A stretch of 64,000 nucleotides of DNA from NCBI RefSeq assembly GCF_012273655.1, contig NZ_JAAWWP010000017.1, positions 1-64,000 of the forward strand, in the 5' to 3' direction. Numbering within the stretch: position 1 is the stretch's first letter; each line of letters begins with the position of its first letter. Below are positions 7,282-15,904 of this stretch, one piece after another. The notes under the pieces are model-generated. The model did no database searches, was not told the origin of the DNA, and saw only the letters and a program-made list of their open reading frames with translations. The position numbers and the translations under genes were made by a program. The stretch is from Streptomyces physcomitrii. GTDB taxonomy: Bacteria; Actinomycetota; Actinomycetes; Streptomycetales; Streptomycetaceae.

Positions 7282-9150
7282 TTGGAGATCGTCATCAATA
7301 CGCGAGTGTCCAGCCCCCCGGACCAGACCGCTCAGCTCACCGCCTGGGCCGTACCGAGGCTCACCGAAGGCACCGAACTGGTGGGCGAGTTCGCGGGATC
7401 CGGATACCGCGTCCCGCCGCACCTCGTACACCGCTACGACGGCCAGGTCATCCACCTGCCCCCGCTGCTCTACCAGGCGACCAAGCTGCTCGCGGAGCTG
7501 GAGTCCGCCGGGGCGCGAAGGCCCCGTGACGGGCAGGCCGCCATGGCGAGGGTGGCGATGCAGCTCAGCCAGGCCACCGGACGGGCCTTCACCGCCGAGC
7601 ACATCGCCTATCTGATCGACAAGAAGCTCGCCCCGCTCGGGATCGCCCGCTACAGCGACGGCTCGCCGCCCGACATCCCCACCGCCACCAGCTTTCTGGC
7701 CCTGCGCTTCCGCAAGGCCGTGCTCTCCGAGCGGGCCACCTGGTTCATCAGCGGACTCTTCGCCTGGCTCTTCCAGCCGCTGGTCCTGATGGCCGTGGTC
7801 GCCACCGTGATGGTCGGCGAGGTCTGGGTCTTCATGAGCCAGAACGTCGGCGGCGCGGTCGCGACCACCATGGCCAAGCCCAACTCGGTGCTGATCGTGG
7901 TCCTCCTGACGCTGGCCTCGGCCGCCTTCCACGAGTGCGGGCACGCCGCGGCCTGCCGGTACAGCAAGGTCAAACCCGGCGTCATGGGCTGCGGCATCTA
8001 CCTGGTGTGGCCCGCCTTCTACACCGATGTCACCAACTCCTACCGGCTCGGCCGGGCGGGACGGCTGCGCTGCGACCTCGGCGGCGTCTACTTCAACGGC
8101 ATCTTCATCTGCGGGCTGATCCTGCTGTATCTGCAGACCGGTTCGCCAGTGATCCTCGCGGCGATCCTCTTCACCAACCTGGAGATGGCCCAGCAGCTGC
8201 TGCCCACGCTGCGCTTCGACGGCTACTACATCGTCTCCGACCTGGTCGGCATCCCGGACCTCTTCAAGTACATCGGGCCGATCCTGCGCCGCGCGGTGCT
8301 GCGCAAGCCCGCGGACGCCCGGCTCGACGCGCTGAAGAAGTGGCCGCAGATCGTGGTGACCGCCTGGGTGCTCACCGTACTGCCCGCCATCGCCGTGCAG
8401 TTGGGCATCGTGGTGACCCGGCTGCCCCAGTGGACCGGGGCGGCGTGGCAGTCCACCAGCGGCCTCGCGGGCGGGGCGCTCAGCGGCGGCAACCCGGTGC
8501 TCGGGGTGCTCTCCGCGCTGGTGCAGATCCTCCTCCTGCTGCTGCCGCTGTTCGGTGTCGTCCTGATCCTCTGGCAGTTGACCAGTGCCCTGGTGCGCTT
8601 CCTCTTCCGGCGCTATGTGGCGCAGGAGAAGCGGGAGCGGATGGGCGCCTGGTTCGGTGCGCGGCGCCGGGTCTGGTTCGTCCTCGGACTCGTCCTGTGC
8701 GCCTGCCTGGTGGGGGTGCTGTCCTGGGCCCTGACCCCGAAGCCGGACCGCTCCCCCTCGGTGGCCACCCGCCCCTGGACGCCGCCCGCCGAGGGCCAGG
8801 CCTCCCCGTCTCCCTCGCCCCGCGATCCGCGCCCCTCGGAGCCCGCCCGGGACCGGGACACCGGCGCCGCACAGGACCGGAACGGTGCGGACACCGCGCC
8901 GCCCACTCCCGGGCCGTCCGCCCCCGCCCAGCAGGGCACGGGCGCGGGAGGCCCCGCCCAGCAGGAGCCGGTGGCGAGCGGTCCGAGCAGCGCCCCGGGC
9001 GGCGGCGCGGGGGACGACAAGCCGGGCGCCAGGCCGAGTTCACCCGGCCCGCGCGAGGAGGAGGGCGAGCGGGAGCCGAAGCCCCGGCCCTCGGAACGCC
9101 GCTGCACCACGATCCTCGACCTGCCGCTCGGCCCCCTGCTCTGCCGGTGA
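7282..9150 (+). CDS. M50-type membrane zinc metalloprotease with possible N-terminal peptide-recognition domain
   Basis: A 622-residue membrane protein. Residues about 30-122 read like a PqqD/RRE winged helix: an RYDGQVIHLP strand, helices, then LIDKKLAPLGIA. About seven membrane helices follow. HECGH (217-221) in the second helix is the zinc-binding HExxH, and RFDGYYIVSDL (about 311-321) is the third-ligand region of M50 site-2-like peptidases of the 'peptide zinc metalloprotease' type. After the last helix comes a tail of about 140 residues rich in Pro, Ser, Arg and Gly that ends with two Cys (RRCTTILDLP..LLCR). The start is uncertain: TTG at 7282 has no clear ribosome site, and a GTG a few codons on is possible. 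The neighbouring precursor-like peptides suggest it cleaves or escorts them, which is inference. Confidence 0.82.
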   Translation: MEIVINTRVSSPPDQTAQLTAWAVPRLTEGTELVGEFAGSGYRVPPHLVHRYDGQVIHLPPLLYQATKLLAELESAGARRPRDGQAAMARVAMQLSQATGRAFTAEHIAYLIDKKLAPLGIARYSDGSPPDIPTATSFLALRFRKAVLSERATWFISGLFAWLFQPLVLMAVVATVMVGEVWVFMSQNVGGAVATTMAKPNSVLIVVLLTLASAAFHECGHAAACRYSKVKPGVMGCGIYLVWPAFYTDVTNSYRLGRAGRLRCDLGGVYFNGIFICGLILLYLQTGSPVILAAILFTNLEMAQQLLPTLRFDGYYIVSDLVGIPDLFKYIGPILRRAVLRKPADARLDALKKWPQIVVTAWVLTVLPAIAVQLGIVVTRLPQWTGAAWQSTSGLAGGALSGGNPVLGVLSALVQILLLLLPLFGVVLILWQLTSALVRFLFRRYVAQEKRERMGAWFGARRRVWFVLGLVLCACLVGVLSWALTPKPDRSPSVATRPWTPPAEGQASPSPSPRDPRPSEPARDRDTGAAQDRNGADTAPPTPGPSAPAQQGTGAGGPAQQEPVASGPSSAPGGGAGDDKPGARPSSPGPREEEGEREPKPRPSERRCTTILDLPLGPLLCR

Positions 9151-9156
9151 GCCCGC

Positions 9157-9176
9157 GCCCCGGCACCCACCGGGGC
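9157..9176. terminator. Hairpin between convergent genes
   Basis: GCCCCGG (9157-9163) pairs with CCGGGGC (9170-9176) around a 6-base loop directly after the protease stop. It is followed by a second dyad built on GTACGGAG and CTCCCGTAC (9177-9197). It separates the plus-strand peptide locus from the convergent phosphatase gene. Confidence 0.55.
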
Positions 9177-9212
9177 GTACGGAGGTGACTCCCGTACCTC
9201 CCCGCACAGGGG

Positions 9213-11714
9213 TCAGGGCCGGGCGTCGCCGCCGGAACCGCGCGGTTCCTCCGGGTCGCCGGCAGCGGACTCGCCCGGCTCGTCCTCCAGCCCTTCGAGG
9301 TCTCCCACGTCGCCCCACAGGCCCTCGGCCGCCGTCTCCCCGGTGCCGCCGAGGGCCTGTTCGGTCCAGATGGTCTTGCCGGCGTCTCCGTAACGGCTGC
9401 CCCAGCGGTTGGTGAGCTGGGCGACCAGGAAGAGCCCGCGGCCGCCCTCGTCGGTGCTGCGTGCCTGGCGCAGCCTCGGCTGGCTCTCGCTGGAGTCGCC
9501 GACCTCGCAGATCAGCACCCGGTCGCGGATGAGCCGCAGGGCGACCGGGCCCGCGGCGTAGCGGACGGCGTTGGTGACCAGTTCGCTGACCACGAGTTCG
9601 GTGCTGAAGGCCAGCGAGTCGAGCCCCCAGTCGGTGAGCCGGCCGACCGCCGCCTCGCGGGCGCTCGCGACCGCCGCGGGTTCCGGCGGGAACTGCCAGG
9701 AGGCGACGTCCCGTCCGGGCACCCGGCGGGTGCGGGCGAGGAGCAGCGTCACATCGTCCTGCCGCCCCGGCGCCGCGCGTACGGGGGCGAGGAGTGCGTC
9801 CGCGATCTCCTGGAGTGGGCGTCCCGGCCGCCCGGCGCGGGCGATCCGTGCGCACAGCTCCTCGCCCGCGGACCGGCCGCCGTGGCCGTCGTCGGTGAAG
9901 CCGTCGCTGTACAGCACCAGCACGCTGCCCTCGGGGAGTTCGACCTCGGTCTGCGCGAAGGGCATGCCGCCGACGCCGAGGGTGGGGCCCGGTTCGACCT
10001 CGACCAGCTGGACCGTGCCGTCCGGCCGCAGCACCGCGGGGGCGGGGTGCCCGGCGCTCGCCATTTGGCAGTGACCGGTGACCGGGTCGTACACCGCGTA
10101 GAGGCAGGAGGCTCCCACCGTGTCGGCGTGCTCGGCCTCCTCGGCGATGCGGACGACCAGGTCGTCGAGGCGGACCAGGAGTTCGCCGGGTGGCAGGTCG
10201 AGGTCGGCGAGGGTCTGCACGGCGGTGCGCACCCGGGCCATGGTGGCGGCGGCGTTCAGCCCGTGCCCGATCACATCGCCGAGCACGAAGGCGGTACGCA
10301 GCGAGGACAGCGGCAGCGCGTCGAACCAGTCGCCGCCGACACTGGCGCCCCCGCCGGCGGGCAGGTACCTGCCGACGGTCTCGGCCGCGGCGGAGCTGGT
10401 GGCGAGCGGCGGCAGCAGGCTCTTCTGCAGGAGTACGGCCATATTGTGCTCGCGGGTGTAGCGGCGGGCGTTGTCCATGCTGAGGGCGGCCCGCGCCACG
10501 ATCTCCAGGAGCAGCTCGGCGTCCTCCTCGTCGTAGACGAAGGGGGTGTGGGTGCGCTGCACCTGGACGTAGCCGAGCAGCCGGCCGCGGGCGAGGAGGA
10601 CCGCGCCCATCGCGGTGTGCAGGTCCTCGGGGGTGATCGAGGCGGCCTCGGGTCCGCCGCCGAGCAGGGCGAGGTGCTCGGCGCGGCTGCGGGTGATCAG
10701 CGCCTCGCCGTTCTCCATGCGGCGGAAGTCCGGCCCGGTGGGCAGCCGCGGCAGTGAGGCGCCGACCCCCCGCTGGTCCGCGGGCCAGCTCCCGGTGGCG
10801 CTCTTGGCGGCGGTGCGCCGGACCCTGATCTCGGTGCCGATGGCGCCGGGCGGCGGCTCGGCGCCCTGGGCCATGTTCTCGACGATCTCCACGCTCGCGA
10901 GGTCCGCGAAGCCCGGCACCAGGAGGTCGACCAGGTCGCGGGCGGTCTGCTCGATGTCGAGGGAGGCGCCGAGATTGCGGGAGGCGCGGTAGACCAGGTC
11001 GAGGCGCTTGCGGGAGCGGTAGCGCTCGGTGACGTCGACGAGGGAGGTGAAGACGCCGGTGGGCCGCCCGTCGAGCCCGTCCAGGCGGACCGCCGTGAGG
11101 GAGACGAAGCGGTCGTTCTCGCCCGGGGTGCGCGCCCGGAGCACACCGGCGGTGTCCACCAGGGGCTCACCGCTGTCGACGACCTGCCGCAGCAGCTCGC
11201 CCGCGGTGCCGGTGCCGTCCAGGCAGGGGGTATCGACGAGCGGGTCGCGGCCGTCCGGGCCGATCCGTCCGGCCCGCAGCGCGGCGGGGCTGGCATGGCG
11301 TACCCGCAGGTCGAGGTCGTGGACGGCGGTCTGCCAGCGGTCCTGGCCGAGCACCGCCCGGCCGAGCGCGGTGGCGGCGCCCCAGCGCTCCATCTCCTCC
11401 TCGGGCACGCCGAGGGCGAGGAGGGCGCCCCGCTCCCCGGAGAGCGGCAGCAGGCGTACCCAGACCTCGGCGGGCCGCCCGCCGCGGCGCCGCAGCCGGA
11501 GCCACCGGCCGCCGGGGACGGGGCCCGGGCGCGCCCCGGGCGGATGCGGCAGGACCAGGGCGCGGGCCGCGGTTCCGGTCAGCTCGGCGCTGCTGCGGCC
11601 GAGCATCCGGGCCGCCGCCTCGGTGCCGTGGGTGAAGCGGCCCCGCGCGTCGAGGACCGCCACCACCGCGCCCTCGAACGGCGCCGGGGGCGGGACGGGC
11701 CGAGGACTGCTCAT
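9213..11714 (-). CDS. PAS-GAF-PP2C (SpoIIE)-HATPase regulator
   Basis: An 833-residue cytoplasmic signalling protein. In order it has a PAS-like region (about 12-105), a second PAS (about 125-235, ending VTERYRSRKRL), a GAF domain (about 245-415), a PP2C/SpoIIE phosphatase (about 445-660) and a C-terminal HATPase of the anti-sigma kinase type (about 690-790). The phosphatase shows GGDWFDALPL, VLGDVIGHGLNAAATMA and LVLYSDGFTDD, with metal-binding Asp residues in place. The HATPase shows ELVTNAVRYA and GGRGLFLV. ATG with GGAG seven bases upstream. Such proteins dephosphorylate anti-anti-sigma factors and can also phosphorylate them. Streptomyces genomes carry dozens, and the partner cannot be inferred. 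It converges with the peptide locus and is probably unrelated to it. Confidence 0.92.
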   Translation of the reverse strand: MSSPRPVPPPAPFEGAVVAVLDARGRFTHGTEAAARMLGRSSAELTGTAARALVLPHPPGARPGPVPGGRWLRLRRRGGRPAEVWVRLLPLSGERGALLALGVPEEEMERWGAATALGRAVLGQDRWQTAVHDLDLRVRHASPAALRAGRIGPDGRDPLVDTPCLDGTGTAGELLRQVVDSGEPLVDTAGVLRARTPGENDRFVSLTAVRLDGLDGRPTGVFTSLVDVTERYRSRKRLDLVYRASRNLGASLDIEQTARDLVDLLVPGFADLASVEIVENMAQGAEPPPGAIGTEIRVRRTAAKSATGSWPADQRGVGASLPRLPTGPDFRRMENGEALITRSRAEHLALLGGGPEAASITPEDLHTAMGAVLLARGRLLGYVQVQRTHTPFVYDEEDAELLLEIVARAALSMDNARRYTREHNMAVLLQKSLLPPLATSSAAAETVGRYLPAGGGASVGGDWFDALPLSSLRTAFVLGDVIGHGLNAAATMARVRTAVQTLADLDLPPGELLVRLDDLVVRIAEEAEHADTVGASCLYAVYDPVTGHCQMASAGHPAPAVLRPDGTVQLVEVEPGPTLGVGGMPFAQTEVELPEGSVLVLYSDGFTDDGHGGRSAGEELCARIARAGRPGRPLQEIADALLAPVRAAPGRQDDVTLLLARTRRVPGRDVASWQFPPEPAAVASAREAAVGRLTDWGLDSLAFSTELVVSELVTNAVRYAAGPVALRLIRDRVLICEVGDSSESQPRLRQARSTDEGGRGLFLVAQLTNRWGSRYGDAGKTIWTEQALGGTGETAAEGLWGDVGDLEGLEDEPGESAAGDPEEPRGSGGDARP

Positions 11715-11795
11715 GCCATCTCTCCGGGGCCGGTACGCACCTGTCCCCCAGTCTGCCGCGAGCGGGCGGGGGTGGCGCGCCGGGTGGCCACGGGC

Positions 11796-12761
11796 TCAGA
11801 GGGCGTGCAGCGCGGGCAGCAGCTCGCGTTCCGCCCAGTCGAGGAAGGCGGGCTGGCTCTCACCGCCGATCTGGACGAGGGCGACCTCGGTGAACCCGGC
11901 CTCCGCATAGGGGCGCACCGCGCTCACGAAGTCCTCCGTACGGTCGCCGCAGGGGATGGAGGCGGCCACGTCCTCCTCGCGGACGAACTGGGTGGCGCCC
12001 GCGAAGGCCTCGGTGGTGGGCAGTTCGGAGTTGACCTTCCAGCCGCCGCCGAACCAGCGGAACTGCGCGTGGGCGCGCTTGACCGCGGTGTCCCGGTCGG
12101 GGTCGTAGCAGACCGGGATCTGGCCCACCCGTGGTTTGCCCTCGCCGCCGAAGCGGTCGAAGGCGGCGACGAGTTCGGGCTTCGGTTCGGTGGCGATCAG
12201 CAGGTCGGCGAGTTCCCCGGCGAGTTCGCAGGAGGCGTTGCCGGAGACCGCGATGCCGATCGGGGGCGGGTCGGCGGGGCGGTCCCAGAGGGTCGCGGAC
12301 TCCACGTCGAAGTGGGGGCCGTGGTGGTTGAGGGTGCCGCCCTCGAAGAGCTGCCGGATGATCTGCACCGCCTCGGCGAGCTTCTCCTGCCGCTCCACGA
12401 CGCCGGGCCAACCGCCGCCCACCACATGCTCGTTGAGGTTCTCGCCGGAGCCGAGGCCGAGCCGGAAGCGCCCCTCGCTGAGCAGTTGCAGGGTGGCCGC
12501 CTTCTGCGCGACGACGGCCGGGTGGTAGCGGGTGGTCGGGCAGGTCACGTACGTCATCAGCGGGATGCGAGTGGTCGCCTGCGCGGCGGCGCCGAGGACG
12601 CTCCAGGCGTAGGGGGCGTGCCCCTGCTCCGTGAGCCAGGGCGAGTAGTGGTCGGAGGTGACGGAGAAGTCGAAACCGGCCTGCTCGGCGCGGACCAGGT
12701 GCGCGACAAGGTCCCGCGGCCCGGCCTGCTCGGTCATCATCGTGTAGCCGATGTCCACCAT
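11796..12761 (-). CDS. LLM-class F420-dependent oxidoreductase
   Basis: A 321-residue luciferase-like TIM-barrel protein. The start MVDIGYTMMTEQAGPRDLV, the SDHYSPWLTEQGHAPYAW motif and LGLGSGENLNEHVVG identify the F420-dependent glucose-6-phosphate-dehydrogenase-like branch of the LLM family (TIGR03557-like). These enzymes transfer hydride between deazaflavin F420 and a small substrate in the cytosol. The frame opens earlier, but homology and the ATG at 12761 agree. It stands alone, downstream of the phosphatase regulator gene on the same strand. The substrate is unknown; many members of this group are annotated only by cofactor. Confidence 0.88.
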   Translation of the reverse strand: MVDIGYTMMTEQAGPRDLVAHLVRAEQAGFDFSVTSDHYSPWLTEQGHAPYAWSVLGAAAQATTRIPLMTYVTCPTTRYHPAVVAQKAATLQLLSEGRFRLGLGSGENLNEHVVGGGWPGVVERQEKLAEAVQIIRQLFEGGTLNHHGPHFDVESATLWDRPADPPPIGIAVSGNASCELAGELADLLIATEPKPELVAAFDRFGGEGKPRVGQIPVCYDPDRDTAVKRAHAQFRWFGGGWKVNSELPTTEAFAGATQFVREEDVAASIPCGDRTEDFVSAVRPYAEAGFTEVALVQIGGESQPAFLDWAERELLPALHAL

Positions 12762-13008
12762 GTCCTCAGCCCTTCCGGTCGTACGGGCGGTCGCCCGCGC
12801 GCGTACGGGTGCCCGGTACGTGCCTGCGCACACGGGCCCTCGCGCACCGGGTGGCCGCTCGCGGACAGCGGGCGCGGACCGGGCGGCGGACGCGGCGCAC
12901 GGCTATGTGCGCCGCGCACGCGCCCCCGGCCGCGCGCCTGTCGCTCTTCACCGTCGCACGGGCGGGCGGTGCGCGCAGGCTCAGCGGGCCGGGGGCGGGC
13001 CAGGGGCC

Positions 13009-13890
13009 TCAGGCGTGGCGGATCTGCATGATCGCGACGCGGGCGTCGTGTCCGTCGACGTGCATCGGGACGCTCGCGGTGCGGTTCAGCCGCAGCTCGG
13101 TGCCGTTGGTGCCGGGGAGCCAGGCGATCTGGTCGATGCCCTTGGCGAAGGCGCGCTGCTCCTGGCCGGGGACGAGCAGGGGCAGCGGGGTGCGGTTGAC
13201 GTCGCCGGTCCAGATCACCGGGTAGCCCTGGGCGTGCCAGTGGGCGAGGACCTTGTCGCGGTGCGCGGCGAAGTGCTGCTGCCACATCTTGTCGCGCCAG
13301 GCCTCCGCGGGGTCGTCCTTGCCGTTGAAGGCCCCGGCGACGTAGTGGGTGTTGGCGAAGACGAACTTCACCTGGGGGTCCGCCGCGAGTTCCAGTACCG
13401 CCTCGGTGAGGACGCGGTGCGGGGAGACCCCGGCCTTGCCGCCGTGCGCCCAGGTGACGCGGTGGGCGGTGACGTTGAAGGCGGTCGGGGCGGAGATCGG
13501 GACGCGGGAGGCGGTCTTGTCGCCGACGAAGAGGTTGCGGTAGGCGCTGCCGAAGTGCTTGCCGATGAATCCGGCCTCCTTGCCGTCGTCGTCGCCCTCG
13601 CCGATCTCCTGCCAGCCCACCAGGGGCTGGGCGAGCGCGCCGTCGACGGTCACCGCGTGGCGTACGTCGCGGATGGCCCGCTCGCGTTCGGTGAGGTGCT
13701 CGCGGCCGATGTTGGCGGTGACCACCACCAGCCGGTGCCAGGCGCCGGCGGCCCGGGCCCGCGCGGGACGGGTGCCCCGGTTCCCGGCGGCCGCGGTGCC
13801 CGCTCCCGCCGCACCGGCCAGGACGCCCGCCGTGCCCAGTGCGGCGCCGCCGCCGAGTGCGAGGGCGCGCCTCCTGCTGAGCGATTCCAT
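13009..13890 (-). CDS. Tat-exported endonuclease/exonuclease/phosphatase-family hydrolase
   Basis: A 293-residue secreted protein. The N-terminus SRRRALALGGGAALG followed by an Ala/Gly-rich hydrophobic stretch is a twin-arginine signal, with cleavage likely near residue 35. The mature part follows the EEP fold: VVVTANIGRE (first strand), VGWQEIGEGD (metal-binding Glu), VFANTHYVAG, IWTGDVNRT (GDxN) and near the C-terminus HVDGHDARV with the catalytic D-H pair. ATG with AAGGAG six bases upstream. EEP enzymes cleave phosphodiesters in nucleic acids, lipids or inositol phosphates. Which of these applies here is not visible. Confidence 0.83.
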   Translation of the reverse strand: MESLSRRRALALGGGAALGTAGVLAGAAGAGTAAAGNRGTRPARARAAGAWHRLVVVTANIGREHLTERERAIRDVRHAVTVDGALAQPLVGWQEIGEGDDDGKEAGFIGKHFGSAYRNLFVGDKTASRVPISAPTAFNVTAHRVTWAHGGKAGVSPHRVLTEAVLELAADPQVKFVFANTHYVAGAFNGKDDPAEAWRDKMWQQHFAAHRDKVLAHWHAQGYPVIWTGDVNRTPLPLLVPGQEQRAFAKGIDQIAWLPGTNGTELRLNRTASVPMHVDGHDARVAIMQIRHA

Positions 13891-14026
13891 GCCTGCTCCT
13901 TCCCTTGGCCGTCGCCGCGGGCCCCGGGCCTGCCGGGCCCCGCGGGCGTGATCAGGAGCGGCCATATTGTCAGGGGCACGCCAATCACTGGAAGAGGGCA
14001 CCCGCCGGGGGCAGGCCCCGGGGCGT

Positions 14027-14704
14027 CTACCCCCGCACGTACTCCCGCGCCGCCGTGTTGATCGCCCGGCTGTCCAGGACGCGCGGCCCGGTGCCGCCGC
14101 GGCGGCTGACCACGAGCATGGCGCGGCCGACGTTCTCGGTGGTGGTGACATGGGCGGGCCCGAGGAGGCGCAGCACCGGGTAGAGCCAGGAGGTGGCCAG
14201 GTAGAAGAGGCGGTACCAGCGGGTGCGCGAGCGGGCGCCGTGCAGCGGTTTGATGAAGCCCGGCCGGAACATGTACGCCTCGAAGTCCCGGGCGAGCAGG
14301 GCGTTCTCGGTACGGCCCTTCACCCGGGCCCACATCCGGCGGCCCCGCTCGGTGCCGTCGGTGCCCTCCCCCGAGACGTACACGAAGGTCAGCTCGGGCT
14401 TTGCCGGCAGCGCGCGGGCGGCGGCGAGGGCGTAGTCGTAGGTGACGGTGGTGTACGCGCGCTCGTCGTGGCCCGCCGCGGAGACGCCGAGGCAGAAGAA
14501 GCAGGCGTCGGTGTCGGCGAACTCGGCGGTGAGCGCGGAGAAGTCGGTGAAGTCCCGGTGCCGCAGCTCGCGGAGCTTGGGGTGCGAGACGCCGAGCGGC
14601 GCGCGGACCACAGCGGTCACCGACGCGACGCCCTCGTCGCGCAGGCACTCGCGCAGCACCCCCTGTCCGACCATGCCGGAGGCGCCGAAGAGAAGTACGT
14701 GCAC
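14027..14704 (-). CDS. NAD(P)-binding epimerase/dehydratase-like protein (atypical SDR)
   Basis: A 225-residue Rossmann protein. The N-terminal GASGMVGQGV (residues 8-17) is the dinucleotide-binding loop. FFCLGVSAAG, Y-rich DERAYTTVTYDYA and VYVSGEGTDG follow in the order seen in YbjT/HTATIP2-like atypical SDRs, with PGFIKPLHG in the C-terminal half. Start is GTG at 14704 behind GGGAGG. It lies between the EEP hydrolase gene and an alpha/beta hydrolase gene on the same strand, with gaps of more than 100 bp. The reaction is unknown. Confidence 0.8.
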   Translation of the reverse strand: MHVLLFGASGMVGQGVLRECLRDEGVASVTAVVRAPLGVSHPKLRELRHRDFTDFSALTAEFADTDACFFCLGVSAAGHDERAYTTVTYDYALAAARALPAKPELTFVYVSGEGTDGTERGRRMWARVKGRTENALLARDFEAYMFRPGFIKPLHGARSRTRWYRLFYLATSWLYPVLRLLGPAHVTTTENVGRAMLVVSRRGGTGPRVLDSRAINTAAREYVRG

Positions 14705-14821
14705 GGGCCCTCCCGGGCGGTGGGGTGCGGCGGCTGCGGCAGCGCGCCGGTGCCGGTGGTGGCCGGGACCCGGACGGTACCAGCAGCCGCCGCCCGCGCC
14801 GAGCCGCCCCCGCCGCGTGCC

Positions 14822-15646
14822 TCAGCCGGTGGTGGTCATGAACTCCCGCAGGACCGCGACCAGTTGCTCCGGCTGGTCCTCGGCGATCAGGGTGCGCGTG
14901 TCCGCGATCTCGTGCAGGCGGCCCTGCGGCAGCAGTGCGGCGAGTTCCCGCCCGTGGGCCCGCGGCATCATCAGGTCGTCCGCCGCCCAGACCACGAGGG
15001 CGGGCTTGTCGAAGCCGGTCAGGCCCTCGGCCGCCTCGGTCAGCTCGGATCTGCGGACGCCCTTGTTGTAGCGCCGGAAGTCGTGGCGGATCGCCGGGTC
15101 GGTGCGCAGCGGGCGCAGCCATCCCTCGGCGGGCACCGGGCGCCTGGTGAGCGCGCCGAGCCCCACCGGCAGCCGCCGCAGCGCCCTGAGGCCGAGCACC
15201 CACGCGAGGAGCGGCACCCCGCCGGGCATCCGGCAGGCGAGGGAGAGCATCTTGCCGGGCAGTCCCGGCGGATAGTTGTCGAAGGCCTCGCAGGAGACCA
15301 GGACGAGACGGGCGAGGCGCTCGGGGTGCCGGACGGCGACGGTCTGCGCGCGCCCGCAGTCGCTCTCCACCAGGGTGACCTCGCGCAGGTCGAGCCGTTC
15401 CAGGAACTCGGCGACGAGCGCGATGACGGTGTCCGGGGAGAGCGGCACCCGCGGGTTCATCGGCCTGCGGTGCGAACCGTAGGGCAGGGTGGGCGAAAGG
15501 ACGCGGTAGTCGCCGCGGAGTCCCGGGACCACCTTGCGCCAGACGCTCGCGTCGTGGACCAGCCCGTGCAGCAGGACGATCACCGGGCCGGTGCCGCCGG
15601 TGTCCTCGTAGGCGACGGGCCCCGCGGTCAGTTCGATCTCCGGCAT
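14822..15646 (-). CDS. Alpha/beta hydrolase, probable Asp-nucleophile type
   Basis: A 274-residue alpha/beta hydrolase. The oxyanion region is LLHGLVHDASVW (about 25-36). At the nucleophile elbow it has VESDCGRA (about 93-100) where most esterases have GxSxG. The Asp in this position is the pattern of epoxide hydrolases and haloalkane dehalogenases, and of many uncharacterised Streptomyces hydrolases with LVGNDTGG. The acid region is VVWAADDLMMP. The segment that should carry the catalytic His (IADTRTLIAEDQPEQL) has none, so catalysis is uncertain. ATG with GGAAGG upstream. The substrate is unknown. Confidence 0.8.
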   Translation of the reverse strand: MPEIELTAGPVAYEDTGGTGPVIVLLHGLVHDASVWRKVVPGLRGDYRVLSPTLPYGSHRRPMNPRVPLSPDTVIALVAEFLERLDLREVTLVESDCGRAQTVAVRHPERLARLVLVSCEAFDNYPPGLPGKMLSLACRMPGGVPLLAWVLGLRALRRLPVGLGALTRRPVPAEGWLRPLRTDPAIRHDFRRYNKGVRRSELTEAAEGLTGFDKPALVVWAADDLMMPRAHGRELAALLPQGRLHEIADTRTLIAEDQPEQLVAVLREFMTTTG

Positions 15647-15904
15647 CGGCGCGCCTTCCGGCCCTCGCCCTCGGGCGGGGCACCCTCGCTCGTGCGTCGG
15701 GCCCACTCTAGGACGTGCCCGGTACGGGCGTGAGCGGTACGGGCGTGAGCGCGGCGCTCTCACGGGCTGTCGCGGGCCGGGGACGCCGAGTGTGCGGGAG
15801 GGCCGAAGGTCCCGGCCGGTGTGTGACGGGAGCCTCTCCCCGTTCCCGGACGGGCCTTCGTAAGGTGGGCGGAGGAATGCCCGCTGTGGAACGGACCGAG
15901 GGCC

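Noticed and set aside
3887-9150. Calling the peptide locus a lanthipeptide, lasso peptide or thiopeptide cluster
   Set aside because: No lanthionine synthetase, asparagine-synthetase-like cyclase, YcaO or radical SAM gene is present, and the peptides do not match those precursor patterns.
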